A program made the position numbers and the translations under genes. The notes below the pieces were generated by a model. The model saw only the letters and a program-made list of their open reading frames with translations, did no database searches and was not told where the DNA came from. From Actinoplanes lutulentus (GTDB lineage Bacteria; Actinomycetota; Actinomycetes; Mycobacteriales; Micromonosporaceae), in assembly GCF_003259845.1 (NCBI RefSeq), contig NZ_QLMJ01000012.1, forward strand, positions 233,031 to 297,030: 64,000 bases of DNA, given 5' to 3'. Shown one piece after another: positions 26,909 to 36,040 of the stretch (position 1 is the first letter of the stretch; every line of letters begins with the position of its first letter).

Positions 26909-28545
26909 AGGACGCGGAGGCGCAGGGCGGCCGGCGCGTGAGCGGGTACGGCCGGATTACGGGGCGCGATCGGCTCCAGCCTGCGATATTCGTCGCCGGC
27001 CGAAGGGCGCTGGTCCGCGTCGCCCTTGTTGGGCCAGAGCGCGATCGCCCGCTCCGCCATCGCGGTGATGGTCAGCGACGGATTGACGCCGAGGTTCGCC
27101 GGCACCGCCGAGCCGTCCACGACGTGCAGGCCGGGATAGCCGAAAACCCGGTGGTACGCGTCGACAACCCCGGACGCAGGCGAATCCCCGATCGTCGCCC
27201 CGCCCAGGATGTGCGCGGTGAGCGGGATGTTGAAGATGTCCCCGACGGTCCCGCCCGGGAAGCCACCGATCCGGTCGGCGATCCGGCGCACGGCCTCGTG
27301 GCCGACGGGTATCCACACCGGGTTCGGCTCGCCGTGCCCGGCGCTCGTGGTGAGCCGGCCACGGCGAGTACGCCGAACCGTCAACGAATTGTCCACCGAC
27401 TGCATGACCAGCGCGATGATCGTCCGCTCGCTCCACCGCCGCACCGACAGCGAATGCGCCAGCACGACCGGGTGCCGCAGCGCCTGCCAGAGGAACCGCA
27501 GCGGCCGTGGCACCCGCCCGCCACCGTCCACCAGCAGCGTCGAGAGCAGACCCATCGCGTTGCTGCCCGGCCCGTACCGAACGGGTTCGATGTGGGTGTC
27601 CGGATCGGGGTGGAACGACGAGGTGATCGCGATCCCGGAGGAGAAAGGCTGCGCCGGCACCTCCTTCACGGCGGCACCGAGCAGCGCCTCCGAGTTGGTC
27701 CGGGTCAGCTGACCGATCCGGTCCGACAGCCGCGGCAGCACCCCGGTGTCCTTCATGGCGTGCAGCAGACGCTGGGTGCCGAGCGCCCCGGCGGAGAGGA
27801 TCACGTGGTCAGCGGTGAAGAGACCGTTGTTGGTCTGGATCCGCCAACCACCCTCCGCAGGATGAAAACGGGAGACCACGGTGTCCGGGTGCACCACCGC
27901 CCCGGCCCGCTCCGCCAGGTACAGATAGTTGACGTCGAGCCGGTTCTTCGCGCCGACCTTGCAGCCGATCATGCAGTTGCCGCACTCGACGCAGCCGGTG
28001 CGGTCCGGCCCGGCGCCGCCGAAGTACGGGTCGGGCACGGTCTTGCCGGGTTCGCCGAAGAAGACGCCCACGGGCGTACGCCGGAATGTGTGCCCCACGC
28101 CCATGTCCTCGGCGACCTGCTTGATCACCACGTCGGAGGGCGTCATGGTGGGCTGCTCGGTGACGCCGAGCATCCGCGACGCCTGGTCGTAGAAGACGTC
28201 GAGCTCGGCCGCCCAGTCGGTGATCCCGGCCCAGTTCGGGTCGGCGAAAAACGGCGCCGGCGGCTTGTAGAGCGTGTTCGCGTACACCAGTGATCCACCG
28301 CCGACCCCGGCCGCGGAGAGCACCATGATGTCCTTGAGCAGCGTGATCCGCTGCATGCCACGCATACCGAGCCGCGGGGCCCAGAGGAATTTCCGCAGGT
28401 CCCAGGAGGTCGTGGGCAGGGTCTCGGGGGTGAAGCGGCGGCCGGCTTCGAGCACGCCGACCCGGTATCCCTTTTCGGTCAGGCGCAGGGCGCTGACGCT
28501 GCCGCCGAAGCCACTGCCGACGATGACGATGTCGTAATGCGTCAT
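26905..28545 (-). CDS. GMC-family FAD oxidoreductase (cholesterol-oxidase-like)
   Basis: A 546-aa flavoprotein. The FAD-binding motif VIVGSGFGGSVSALRL is at residues 6-21, GVGGGSLVYANTLY at about 90, and the C-terminal GMC motif HILGGATIGD with VVDGSAVPANLGVNPSLTITAMAER near 475-515. A Cys cluster CVECGNCMIGC (about residues 185-195) occurs in this subgroup, related to mycobacterial ChoD. It oxidises a sterol or alcohol; substrate is not evident. TTAGGT lies 6 nt before the ATG. It is coupled to the SDR gene. Confidence 0.85.
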   Translation of the reverse strand: MTHYDIVIVGSGFGGSVSALRLTEKGYRVGVLEAGRRFTPETLPTTSWDLRKFLWAPRLGMRGMQRITLLKDIMVLSAAGVGGGSLVYANTLYKPPAPFFADPNWAGITDWAAELDVFYDQASRMLGVTEQPTMTPSDVVIKQVAEDMGVGHTFRRTPVGVFFGEPGKTVPDPYFGGAGPDRTGCVECGNCMIGCKVGAKNRLDVNYLYLAERAGAVVHPDTVVSRFHPAEGGWRIQTNNGLFTADHVILSAGALGTQRLLHAMKDTGVLPRLSDRIGQLTRTNSEALLGAAVKEVPAQPFSSGIAITSSFHPDPDTHIEPVRYGPGSNAMGLLSTLLVDGGGRVPRPLRFLWQALRHPVVLAHSLSVRRWSERTIIALVMQSVDNSLTVRRTRRGRLTTSAGHGEPNPVWIPVGHEAVRRIADRIGGFPGGTVGDIFNIPLTAHILGGATIGDSPASGVVDAYHRVFGYPGLHVVDGSAVPANLGVNPSLTITAMAERAIALWPNKGDADQRPSAGDEYRRLEPIAPRNPAVPAHAPAALRLRVL

Positions 28546-28560
28546 CGTGTCACCTAAGCA

Positions 28561-30195
28561 TTACCGGCTGGTAACCGGAAGGCCTGAGCCGGCCTCGCGC
28601 CGATAGATGGTGATCGAGTGGCCTACGTGGTCGATCACGGTGCTGGACTCGATCAGGCTCTTGAGCCGGCCTTTCGCCAGGGCCACCCGGGAATCCGAGA
28701 CGACCAGCAGGCCGCGGACCTGCTCCTCGGGCACCTTGTAGGGATCGCCGGCCACGATCCCGTAGTAGTTCGGCACCCCGGCGCCCTTGTAGACGAGCCA
28801 GATCTGTTCGCCCGGATATTCCGATTTCAGCCGTGCCGAGAGACGGGGCAGATCCTGTCCCCAGTCGACATTCGCGTCGTGCAGGTTGTTGTGCGTGTTC
28901 GAGGTGCCGCCGAAGGCGATATTGGAATACGGGATATAAGTCGGGAATGTTAGCAGAGATCCGGCGGCGACCGTCAGCACCAGCACACCCGTGATCACTC
29001 GGGAGAAGCGGAACCGGATCAGCACGACCGTCCCCGCCGCGATCGCCAGGAACATCGGCAGGAAGATCACGTACCGGGTGCCGAAATTGCGCGCCCCGGT
29101 CATCGTGAACAGCAGCAGCACGGCCGAGACCGGCAGCAGATAGAGCGCCGCCGCCCGCAGCTTCGGCACCACGATCATGGTGATCGCGCCGGCCGCCCAG
29201 AGCACGAGCATCCCGATCGGCGTCTTGATCAGGATCGCGACGGGCATGTAGTACCACGGCGAGCCTCGATAGGCCTCACCCAGCAGGAAGCCGTTGAACA
29301 GCCGGTTCTCGAACTTGAACTGCGTCAGCATCCCGTCCCGATAAGCCTGCGGGAACGGCATCAGATCCACCGCGAGCCCGCGCAGCCCACCGGGATCAGG
29401 CAGCCCCGCCGGGGTGGTCCAGCGCAGCCGCGGATCCACCGCCAGATAGGTCAGCCAGACCGCCGCCACCGCGATCACACCGACCCCGATCGCCGCTCCC
29501 GCGGCGATCAGCAAGCGTTTCCCCACCACGCGCGCCGGTTGCGCTTTCCACATGGACAGGCCCGCAAGAACCACCAGCAGGGGTACGGCCGGAAGCACGC
29601 TCATCCGGGTCGCCAGGGCCGCTCCCAACGCCAGCCCGGCCAGTGGCAGATAGAGGCCGGGCCGCCGGCGGGCCCGCCACGCCGTCCAGAACGCGACCAG
29701 CAGCAGCCCGGCCGCCGGCACGTCCAGCGTCGCCAGTGATCCGTGGGCGATCACGTCGGGGGAGAAGGCGTACAGGGCGAGGGCGATCAGTCCCGCCGCC
29801 GGGCCGGCCAGGTCGCGGGCGAACGCCAGCACCACGAGGCCGAAGAGCAGAGTCAACAGGATGATCGGCAGCCGGGCCAGGAGCATCAGGTGAAACGGGT
29901 TGTTGCCGCTCTCGTAGAGCAGGTGCCGCCCGAGCCGGGTCTGGTTGCCCTGGTACGCCGGATCCAGTTCCGCGTCGGCGAACGCCAGCCCGGCCGCGAT
30001 GAACAGCTTGCCGAGCGGCGGATGCTCCGGGTTGTACCGCAGGCTGTGCTGCTGGCTGTAGACCTCGGCGGCGCCCACGTACACCGGCTCGTCGATCGTC
30101 GGTGACTGCTGCATCGCGGTGGTCACCATCGCGAACGCCATCTGCCCGAGAAGCGCGACGACGGCGAGCAGGTACAGCAGTCGGCGGCGCGGCAT
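28561..30195 (-). CDS. GT39-like membrane glycosyltransferase
   Basis: A 544-aa polytopic membrane protein with about 10-12 helices. The first extracytoplasmic loop has SPTIDEPVYVGAAEVY, with the Asp-Glu typical of PMT/ArnT-type catalytic acids, then RYNPEHPPLGKL. Later come DVPAAGLLLVAFW and RNFGTRYVIFLPMF. The last 110 residues form a soluble domain that includes HNNLHDANVDWGQDLPRL. It should transfer a sugar from a polyprenyl-phosphate donor on the outer face. TAGATT ends 6 nt before the ATG, and no ribosome site is present, so it is probably leaderless. Confidence 0.85.
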   Translation of the reverse strand: MPRRRLLYLLAVVALLGQMAFAMVTTAMQQSPTIDEPVYVGAAEVYSQQHSLRYNPEHPPLGKLFIAAGLAFADAELDPAYQGNQTRLGRHLLYESGNNPFHLMLLARLPIILLTLLFGLVVLAFARDLAGPAAGLIALALYAFSPDVIAHGSLATLDVPAAGLLLVAFWTAWRARRRPGLYLPLAGLALGAALATRMSVLPAVPLLVVLAGLSMWKAQPARVVGKRLLIAAGAAIGVGVIAVAAVWLTYLAVDPRLRWTTPAGLPDPGGLRGLAVDLMPFPQAYRDGMLTQFKFENRLFNGFLLGEAYRGSPWYYMPVAILIKTPIGMLVLWAAGAITMIVVPKLRAAALYLLPVSAVLLLFTMTGARNFGTRYVIFLPMFLAIAAGTVVLIRFRFSRVITGVLVLTVAAGSLLTFPTYIPYSNIAFGGTSNTHNNLHDANVDWGQDLPRLSARLKSEYPGEQIWLVYKGAGVPNYYGIVAGDPYKVPEEQVRGLLVVSDSRVALAKGRLKSLIESSTVIDHVGHSITIYRREAGSGLPVTSR

Positions 30196-30201
30196 CGGGC
30201 A

Positions 30202-30207
30202 AATCTA
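30202..30207 (-). promoter_or_regulatory. Putative -10 element for leaderless glycosyltransferase gene
   Basis: TAGATT on the minus strand, ending 6 nt before the ATG at 30195. Confidence 0.5.
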
Positions 30208-30225
30208 GCCGGTGCCTTCCGGCGT

Positions 30226-30618
30226 TCAGAGACCGACGGTACGGGTGGCGACCAGGCCTCGATGGGTGTCGCCGGTGACCGACGGGATCTCCAGGGCCCA
30301 GCCGCCGGTGAAGCAGGCGTCGCCGGTGAGGCTCATGGCGTGCCGGCTGTCCCCGGGCAGCGCCAGCTGCGCCGCGTGGATCGTGTCGGAGTTCCGGAGT
30401 ACCTCGAAGTGCATGTGCGGCCAGTGACCGGCCGACGAGCCGGGGAAGGCGCTCGGAAAGGCCACCCAGCCGGCCGGGTCGCTGGTCTGCCGGCCGCGGG
30501 ACTCGCGATCACAGTGCCAGAGGTTCACTTCGTACCCGGGCACGGGCCGGCCGGAGTTGGCGCTCACGAGTCGAAGCCGGACGGTGAGTGGCACGTTCTC
30601 CCGGTTCATGCCCTTCAT
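30226..30618 (-). CDS. Intradiol-dioxygenase-like small protein
   Basis: A 130-aa protein whose beta-strand pattern resembles the C-terminal domain of intradiol ring-cleavage dioxygenases: SGRPVPGYEVNLWHCDRES, GWVAFPSAFPGSSAGHWPHMHFEV, where HMHFEV corresponds to the iron-ligand His-x-His strand. It lacks the N-terminal helical domain and is about half normal length, so it may be a non-catalytic or secreted-type relative. The start is uncertain: ATG at 30618 or 30609. It lies downstream of the terminator for the phosphatidyltransferase gene. Confidence 0.55.
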   Translation of the reverse strand: MKGMNRENVPLTVRLRLVSANSGRPVPGYEVNLWHCDRESRGRQTSDPAGWVAFPSAFPGSSAGHWPHMHFEVLRNSDTIHAAQLALPGDSRHAMSLTGDACFTGGWALEIPSVTGDTHRGLVATRTVGL

Positions 30619-30668
30619 TTCGGCAGCGCCACGAGGCTGCTGGATCGCCGGAGGGGTGCAAAACAGGA

Positions 30669-30696
30669 GCACCCCCGGCGTGGGCGCCGAGGGTGC
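30669..30696 (-). terminator. Terminator after the CDP-alcohol phosphatidyltransferase gene
   Basis: GCACCCCCGGCG and CGCCGAGGGTGC (one mismatch) close a TGGG loop. On the minus strand the stem is followed by CTGTTTTGC. Confidence 0.72.
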
Positions 30697-30712
30697 TGGG
30701 GGATGCGGTGAC

Positions 30713-31615
30713 TCAGACGGTGGTGGGGACACCGGTCGCGGGGAGGCCCGGGGCGGGGATGCTCGCGGGCGGCGCCTGCTCGGCTTCCCAGGCGGCGTAC
30801 GCGGCTTGGGCGGCCGCCAGTTTCGCCGGGTGCTGCTGGCAGGCGCGCAGCAGTTTCAGGATCAGGAACAGCTCGAAGGCGAGCAGCGCCGCACCGGCCA
30901 GGATCGTGACCGGGATGACCAGCCCGAGCAGCGGGCCGATGATGAAGACCGACATCTCGTACTCGATGCCGCTGAACAGGTGGGTGCGGATCCGGTGGCG
31001 GCGCAGCGTGTTGCCGATCCGGCTGCGGAACGTCGGAGAACCGGCCGGGGCGGCGGGCATCTCGTCGAGCGGCTCGGCCGCCGTCTCCGGCAGCTCCTCG
31101 ACCGGCGGCTGCAGCTCCTCGATCTGGTCCCGCATGACCCGCCGGACCTTCGCCATCTGCTGGCTGTTCAGGTACCGGAAGAGGTCGAGGAAGACCGCCA
31201 CCGCCATCACCCAGAGGTAGGCGACGTTGTCGGTCTGCAGGTACTGACCACCGAACAGCGTGATCGCGCAGAAGAAGACCCGGACCCGGTCCAGAACGAA
31301 GTCCAGCCACTGGCCGAATATCGTGCCCGTCCCGTTCAGCCGAGCGATCTTGCCGTCCATGCAGTCGACGACGAAGCTCAGATGGAAGAGGATCGCTCCG
31401 GCGGCCAGGGCCCACCGGTCGCCGATCGCGAAGCCGACCATCGCGCCGACACCCAGCACGGTCGCGAACAGCGTCAGAACATTCGGTGTGATCCACCGAT
31501 AGGGCGCGACCAGACGCACCAACCGGGACGCCAGCGGGTCGACCAGAAGCACGGTCCACCACGCGTCAACCGGCTTGTAGGTCCGCTCCCGGATCTCCTG
31601 CAAGGTCACCTTCAC
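30713..31615 (-). CDS. CDP-alcohol phosphatidyltransferase family protein
   Basis: A 300-aa membrane enzyme that joins a CDP-linked lipid or alcohol to a second alcohol, as in phospholipid synthesis. The complete family signature D-x2-D-G-x2-A-R-x8-G-x3-D-x3-D is present, beginning at DCMDGKIAR, about residues 83-108. Several transmembrane helices surround it. Residues about 165-205 form a Pro/Glu-rich insertion between helices, and the C-terminus is an Ala/Pro tail. TAGAGT ends 7 nt before the GTG chosen here; in-frame codons farther upstream overlap the promoter. Exact product is not evident. Confidence 0.85.
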   Translation of the reverse strand: MKVTLQEIRERTYKPVDAWWTVLLVDPLASRLVRLVAPYRWITPNVLTLFATVLGVGAMVGFAIGDRWALAAGAILFHLSFVVDCMDGKIARLNGTGTIFGQWLDFVLDRVRVFFCAITLFGGQYLQTDNVAYLWVMAVAVFLDLFRYLNSQQMAKVRRVMRDQIEELQPPVEELPETAAEPLDEMPAAPAGSPTFRSRIGNTLRRHRIRTHLFSGIEYEMSVFIIGPLLGLVIPVTILAGAALLAFELFLILKLLRACQQHPAKLAAAQAAYAAWEAEQAPPASIPAPGLPATGVPTTV

Positions 31616-31915
31616 GCGCGGCACTCTAGACCTTAATCCTATGCAAACGCCAAATACCCCGCCGGTGAAACATGGGCAATCACCAGGTGTGACGCTCGTT
31701 GCGTCGTGCGGTAATCGCCTCACATGCCGGTACCGTGCGGGCCGGATTCAAAGACTGTACGCCCACCTACCTCAGGAGTCCGCAGGTTCCCCGTGATCAA
31801 CAGCGGTTACGCGTACCCAAGAAGGGGTTTGAGGATGAGACGCACGTCCCGTTCGCGCGACCTGGAGCGCGGGTATCCCGAGGTCTGACGGGGAATTCGG
31901 TGCAGGAGGCGTGGG
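31616..31915. other. Divergent intergenic region before pyruvate oxidase
   Basis: 300 bp between the divergent phosphatidyltransferase and poxB genes. A TAGAGT box for the minus gene lies at 31623-31628. I see no defined operator or structured RNA in the rest. A 17-codon frame just before poxB (ATG at about 31834) is too short to support. Confidence 0.5.
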
Positions 31916-33655
31916 ATGTTCGGGACGAAGCAGACGGTAGCCGACCAATTTGTCGAGGTTCTGGTTCAGGCCGGGGTCGAGCGGATCTACGGACTGGTCG
32001 GTGACAGCCTCAACTCGCTGAGTGACGCCATCCGGCGCAGTGGGGCGATCGAGTGGGTGCACGTGCACAACGAGGAGGCGGCGGCGTTCGCGGCCTCGGC
32101 GGAAGCGCAGCTCACCGGGCGTCTCGCGGTCTGCGCGGGCAGCTGCGGGCCGGGCAACACGCACCTGATCCAGGGAATCTTCGACGCCCACCGGTCCGGA
32201 GCGCCGGTTCTGGCGATCGCGTCGCACATCGTCTCCAGCGAGATCGGCACCGGGTTCTTCCAGGAGACCGACCCGAAGCAGCTGTTCGGGCAGGCCAGCC
32301 ACTGGACCGAGCTGGTGTCGTCGGCCGAGCAGATGCCGCGGCTGGCCCGGGTCGGCATCCAGGAGGCCCTCGGCAAGCGCGGCGCGGCGGTGCTGGTGGT
32401 GCCGGGCGACGTCTTCGGCGCCAAGGCCGTGAACGAGACCGGTACGGCACACCGCCCGGCCGGCCCGGTCCTCGGCGCGCCCTCGCCCGAGGTGATCGAC
32501 GAGCTGGCCGAGCGGATCAACGCGGCCGAGAAGGTGGCGATCTTCGGCGGGATCGGCTGCGCCGGCGCCCGCGACGAGGTGCTCCAGCTGGCCGAGGTGC
32601 TCGCCGCGCCGGTCGGGCACAGCCTGCGGGGCAAGGAGTCGCTGCAGTACGACAACCCGTACGACGTGGGGATGTCCGGGCTGCTCGGGTACGGGGCCTG
32701 TTACCAGGCCAGCCACGAGGCGGACCTGCTCCTGCTGCTCGGCACCGACTTTCCGTACCGGCAGTTCCTGCCTGGAAAGAACACCGTCCAGGTGGACATC
32801 GACCCGTCCCGCCTCGGCCGGCGTACGCCTCTCGACCAGGGTGTGGCCGGTGACGTCGGCGCGACGATCCGGGCGCTGCTGCCGAAGCTCGACCGCAAGA
32901 AGCGCGCCTTCCTGGACCGGATGCTGGCCAAGCACACCGAGGAGCTGGAGCGGGTGGTCGGCGCGTACACCCACGACGTCGAGCACCTGACCCCGATCCA
33001 CCCGGAGTACGTGGCGTCGATCCTCGACGAGGAGGCCGCCGCCGACGCGATCTTCACGGCCGACACCGGCATGTGCTGCAGCTGGATCGCCCGGTACATC
33101 ACCCCGAACGGGCACCGCCGTCTGCTCGGCTCCTGGGTGCACGGCACCATGGCGAACGCGCTGCCCCAGGCGCTCGGCGCCCAGAAGACCTTCCCCGGCC
33201 GTCAGGTCGTCTCGATGTCCGGCGACGGCGGGCTCGCCATGCTGCTCGGCGAGCTGCTCACCGCGAAGCTGCACAACCTGCCGGTCAAGGTGGTCGTCTT
33301 CAACAACTCCAGCCTCGGCATGGTCCGCCTCGAGATGCTGGTGGCCGGCGACCCGCCGTTCGAGACCGACCACGAGGCGGTCGATTTCGCTGCCATCGCC
33401 CGCGGTGCGGGCATCCATGGGGTACGCGTCGAAAAGCCGGCCGAGGTCCGTCAGGCGATGCGTGAGTTCCTGGCGCACGACGGGCCGGCCGTGCTCGACG
33501 TGGTGACCGACCCGAACGCCCTCGAACTCCCGCCGCACGTAACCACGGAGGAGGCGGCCGGTTTCGCGCTCGCCATCGGCCGCACGGTGCTCGGCGGTGG
33601 GGTGGGCCAGATGCTGCACCTGGCCCGCACCAACCTGCGCAACATCCCGCGGTAG
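31916..33655 (+). CDS. poxB: Thiamine-diphosphate-dependent pyruvate oxidase/dehydrogenase
   Basis: A 579-aa ThDP enzyme of the PoxB group, which decarboxylates pyruvate to acetate with electrons passed to quinone (or, in oxidases, to oxygen). The N-terminal domain has GLVGDSLNSLSDAIR and the catalytic Glu in VHNEEAAAFAA. The central domain has FGGIGCAGA and LLLLGTDFPYRQFLP. The ThDP motif is SGDGGLAMLLGELLTA ending in VVFNNSSLGM. The ATG has GGAGG 7 nt upstream. Whether the C-terminal membrane-binding peptide of E. coli PoxB is present is unclear. The next gene is convergent, 2 bp away. Confidence 0.9.
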   Translation: MFGTKQTVADQFVEVLVQAGVERIYGLVGDSLNSLSDAIRRSGAIEWVHVHNEEAAAFAASAEAQLTGRLAVCAGSCGPGNTHLIQGIFDAHRSGAPVLAIASHIVSSEIGTGFFQETDPKQLFGQASHWTELVSSAEQMPRLARVGIQEALGKRGAAVLVVPGDVFGAKAVNETGTAHRPAGPVLGAPSPEVIDELAERINAAEKVAIFGGIGCAGARDEVLQLAEVLAAPVGHSLRGKESLQYDNPYDVGMSGLLGYGACYQASHEADLLLLLGTDFPYRQFLPGKNTVQVDIDPSRLGRRTPLDQGVAGDVGATIRALLPKLDRKKRAFLDRMLAKHTEELERVVGAYTHDVEHLTPIHPEYVASILDEEAAADAIFTADTGMCCSWIARYITPNGHRRLLGSWVHGTMANALPQALGAQKTFPGRQVVSMSGDGGLAMLLGELLTAKLHNLPVKVVVFNNSSLGMVRLEMLVAGDPPFETDHEAVDFAAIARGAGIHGVRVEKPAEVRQAMREFLAHDGPAVLDVVTDPNALELPPHVTTEEAAGFALAIGRTVLGGGVGQMLHLARTNLRNIPR

Positions 33656-33657
33656 TT

Positions 33658-34650
33658 CTATTTCCGGAGATCCGCACCCACGTCGTGGAGGTGGCGCAGC
33701 GCTTGGGCGTAGGACTCGGTCAGGCTCGTGATCTCGTACGAGACACCGATCTCCTCGCAGTAGCGCTGCACCACCGGCTGGGCCTTGCGCAGGTTCGGTG
33801 ACGGCATGGCCGGGAACAGGTGGTGCTCGATCTGGTAGTTGAGGCCGCCGAGCGCCACGTCGACGAACCAGCCGCCGCGCACGTTGCGGGAGGTCAGCAC
33901 CTGCTTGCGGAGGAAGTCCTCGGTGCCGTCGGGGTGCGGCATGCCCTTGTGGTTCGGCGCGAACGTCATGCCGAGGTACACGCCGAAGACCGCCTGGTGC
34001 ACGACGAAGAAGACGAGCGCCTGCAGCGGGTCGAGGACGAGGAGAAGCGCGGCGAGGTAGCCGGCGAAGTGCGTCAGCAGCAGTGCGCCTTCGAGGACCG
34101 GGCGCTTCACGGTGCCGTCGAACAGGGCGCGGACGCTGTCACGCTTGAGGGACATGCCGAGCAGGGTCAGCAGCGGAAAGAACAGATATGCCTGATATTT
34201 CGCGATGAATCCCTGTGCGTTCTCGCGGTTCCACACCAGCACCCCCGGGCCGACGTCCGGGTCCAGGTCGTCGTGGTTCGGGTTGGCGTGATGCTTGGTG
34301 TGCTTGTCCATCCAGTACCCGTACGACATGCCGATCGCCAGGTTCCCGGCGATCAGTCCGGCCCGGGCGCTCGGTTTGTTCGTGCGGAACACCTGCCGAT
34401 GGGCCAGGTCGTGCGCCACCAGTGCGGCCTGCGCGAACACCACACCCAGCAACACGGCCACTGCGACGGTCCACCAGGACGCCCCGACCAGGAAGAACGC
34501 TGCCCATCCGCCGATCAGGGCGAGGGTCACGGCGGTGAGGCGTACGGCGTAATAGGCCGGCCGCCGGCGCAGGAGGCCGGCTGCGTTGATCCGGCGGCCG
34601 AGCTCGGCGAAGTCGCTGCCGGCGGCTCGTGTCTCAGCTGTCATCGTCAT
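33658..34650 (-). CDS. Membrane fatty acid desaturase
   Basis: A 330-aa acyl-lipid/acyl-CoA desaturase with three histidine boxes: HDLAHRQ (about residue 80), HTKHH (about 116) and QIEHH (about 282), plus four hydrophobic helices. The QIEHH third box is typical of front-end or delta-6-like enzymes. It introduces a cis double bond into membrane fatty acids using reduced ferredoxin or a similar donor. Two ATGs lie two codons apart. The gene is divergent, across 109 bp, from a DesK/DesR-like two-component system, which suggests membrane-fluidity control. Confidence 0.9.
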   Translation of the reverse strand: MTMTAETRAAGSDFAELGRRINAAGLLRRRPAYYAVRLTAVTLALIGGWAAFFLVGASWWTVAVAVLLGVVFAQAALVAHDLAHRQVFRTNKPSARAGLIAGNLAIGMSYGYWMDKHTKHHANPNHDDLDPDVGPGVLVWNRENAQGFIAKYQAYLFFPLLTLLGMSLKRDSVRALFDGTVKRPVLEGALLLTHFAGYLAALLLVLDPLQALVFFVVHQAVFGVYLGMTFAPNHKGMPHPDGTEDFLRKQVLTSRNVRGGWFVDVALGGLNYQIEHHLFPAMPSPNLRKAQPVVQRYCEEIGVSYEITSLTESYAQALRHLHDVGADLRK

Positions 34651-34708
34651 AAAATCCAGGTTCGCGGGCGCGTACGCGTAAGTCAGGAGTGTCAGGTCCC
34701 CCCACAGT

Positions 34709-34726
34709 GGTAGGGCTGGCACTACC
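34709..34726. promoter_or_regulatory. Inverted repeat between desaturase and kinase genes
   Basis: GGTAG and CTACC separated by 8 nt, in the middle of the divergent 109-bp promoter region. A short direct repeat, TCAGG, lies just before it (34683 and 34692). This is a candidate site for the response regulator. Confidence 0.3.
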
Positions 34727-34759
34727 GACAGCCTGGCGCGCGCGGTCCACGATGAGGAC

Positions 34760-36040
34760 ATGGAGTCGCGTGACTGGATCCGGGACGGGGTACGGGCCGT
34801 CGGCGGCGGGGTGCTGAGTGTCGCCCTCGCCATCACCAACATCCCGCTGTTCGTCCTCTTCGTGGTGTCGCTGGTGCTCACCCCGGTGCTCGGCATCGGC
34901 CTGGTGCTGCTGCCGCTGGTGACCGCGCTGATCCGGGGCCGTGCCCGGCTGGCCCGCCGGCTCGCCGCGACGTTCGGGATGCCGATCGCCCGCCCGTACC
35001 GTCCGGCGCCGCCGTCGCGGGGCCTGCTGATCCGGTACCGCTGGATCGTCACCGATCCGGCCACCTGGCGGGACTTCGCCTGGCTGCTGCCCGGCGCGGT
35101 GGCCGGCCTGGTGCTGGGTGTGCTGTCGCTGGCCGTGCCGCTGTACGGCATCGAGGGCATCGTGCTGCTGCCGCTCTGGATCTGGCTCGGTACCGGCACC
35201 TACGGGTACGGCGCGATCTGGCCGATCGAGACGCTCGGCGAGGGATTCCTGTCGCTGCCGCAGGGCACCGTGATCCTCGCGATCGGACTGGCGATGGCGC
35301 CGTACCTGCGACGCGCCGACGCCTGGCTGACCAAGCTGTTCCTCGCGCCGACCCGCAACGCCGAGCTGCGCCTGCGGGTCAGCCACCTCACCACCACCCG
35401 GTCCGACAACCTCGACGCGCAGGCCGCCGAGCTGCGCCGGATCGAACGGGACCTGCACGACGGCGCCCAGGCCCGGCTCGTCTCGCTCGGCATGACGATC
35501 GGCCTGGCCGCCGAGCTCGTCGACGACAACCCCGCGATGGCCCGCAAGCTCCTCTCCGAGGCGCGCGAGACCAGCTCGGACGCTCTCGTCGAACTGCGCC
35601 ATCTGGTACGCGGAATCCACCCCCCGGTCCTCGCCGAACGCGGTCTCGAAGGCGCTGTCCGTGCGCTGGCGATGGCCCTGCCGATCCCGACGACCGTCGG
35701 CGCGGCGGTGCCCGGGCGGCTCGACACGCCGGTCGAGTCCGCCGCGTACTTCGCGGTCGCCGAGGTCCTCGCCAACGTGACCCGGCACAGCTTCGCCCAG
35801 CACGCCGAAGTGCAGCTCTGGCACCACGACGGCACGCTGACCATGCGGATCAGCGACGACGGCCTCGGCGGCGCCGACCGGGACGCCGGCACCGGACTGC
35901 GAGGCATCGAGCGTCGTCTTGCCGCGTTCGATGGCACGATGAGCCTGTCCAGCCCGCCGGGCGGACCGACTGTCGTGACCATGGAGCTGCCGTGCGCGTT
36001 GTCATCGGCGAGGATCTCGCCCTACTCCGAGACGGCCTGA
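34760..36040 (+). CDS. Sensor histidine kinase, DesK/NarL-type (putative-sensor domain)
   Basis: A 426-aa kinase. About residues 15-200 carry two pairs of membrane segments (for example LSVALAITNIPLFVLFVVSLV and VAGLVLGVLSLAVPL) of the actinobacterial putative-sensor type. The HisKA_3 motif is ERDLHDGAQARL, with phosphorylated His233. The ATPase domain shows EVLANVTRHSFA (N box) and ISDDGLGGADRDAGTGLRGI (G boxes). It overlaps the response-regulator gene by 49 bp and is divergent from a fatty-acid desaturase, as DesK is linked to des in Bacillus. Confidence 0.88.
   Translation: MESRDWIRDGVRAVGGGVLSVALAITNIPLFVLFVVSLVLTPVLGIGLVLLPLVTALIRGRARLARRLAATFGMPIARPYRPAPPSRGLLIRYRWIVTDPATWRDFAWLLPGAVAGLVLGVLSLAVPLYGIEGIVLLPLWIWLGTGTYGYGAIWPIETLGEGFLSLPQGTVILAIGLAMAPYLRRADAWLTKLFLAPTRNAELRLRVSHLTTTRSDNLDAQAAELRRIERDLHDGAQARLVSLGMTIGLAAELVDDNPAMARKLLSEARETSSDALVELRHLVRGIHPPVLAERGLEGAVRALAMALPIPTTVGAAVPGRLDTPVESAAYFAVAEVLANVTRHSFAQHAEVQLWHHDGTLTMRISDDGLGGADRDAGTGLRGIERRLAAFDGTMSLSSPPGGPTVVTMELPCALSSARISPYSETA

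Noticed and set aside
31834..31887. 17-codon leader-peptide frame upstream of poxB
   Set aside because: It is too short, has no conserved pattern and no attenuator structure was seen.
34651..35199. N-terminal extension of the desaturase to 513 aa
   Set aside because: The extra residues are Ser/Pro/Arg-rich, antisense to the kinase gene, and the family N-terminus matches the ATG at 34650.
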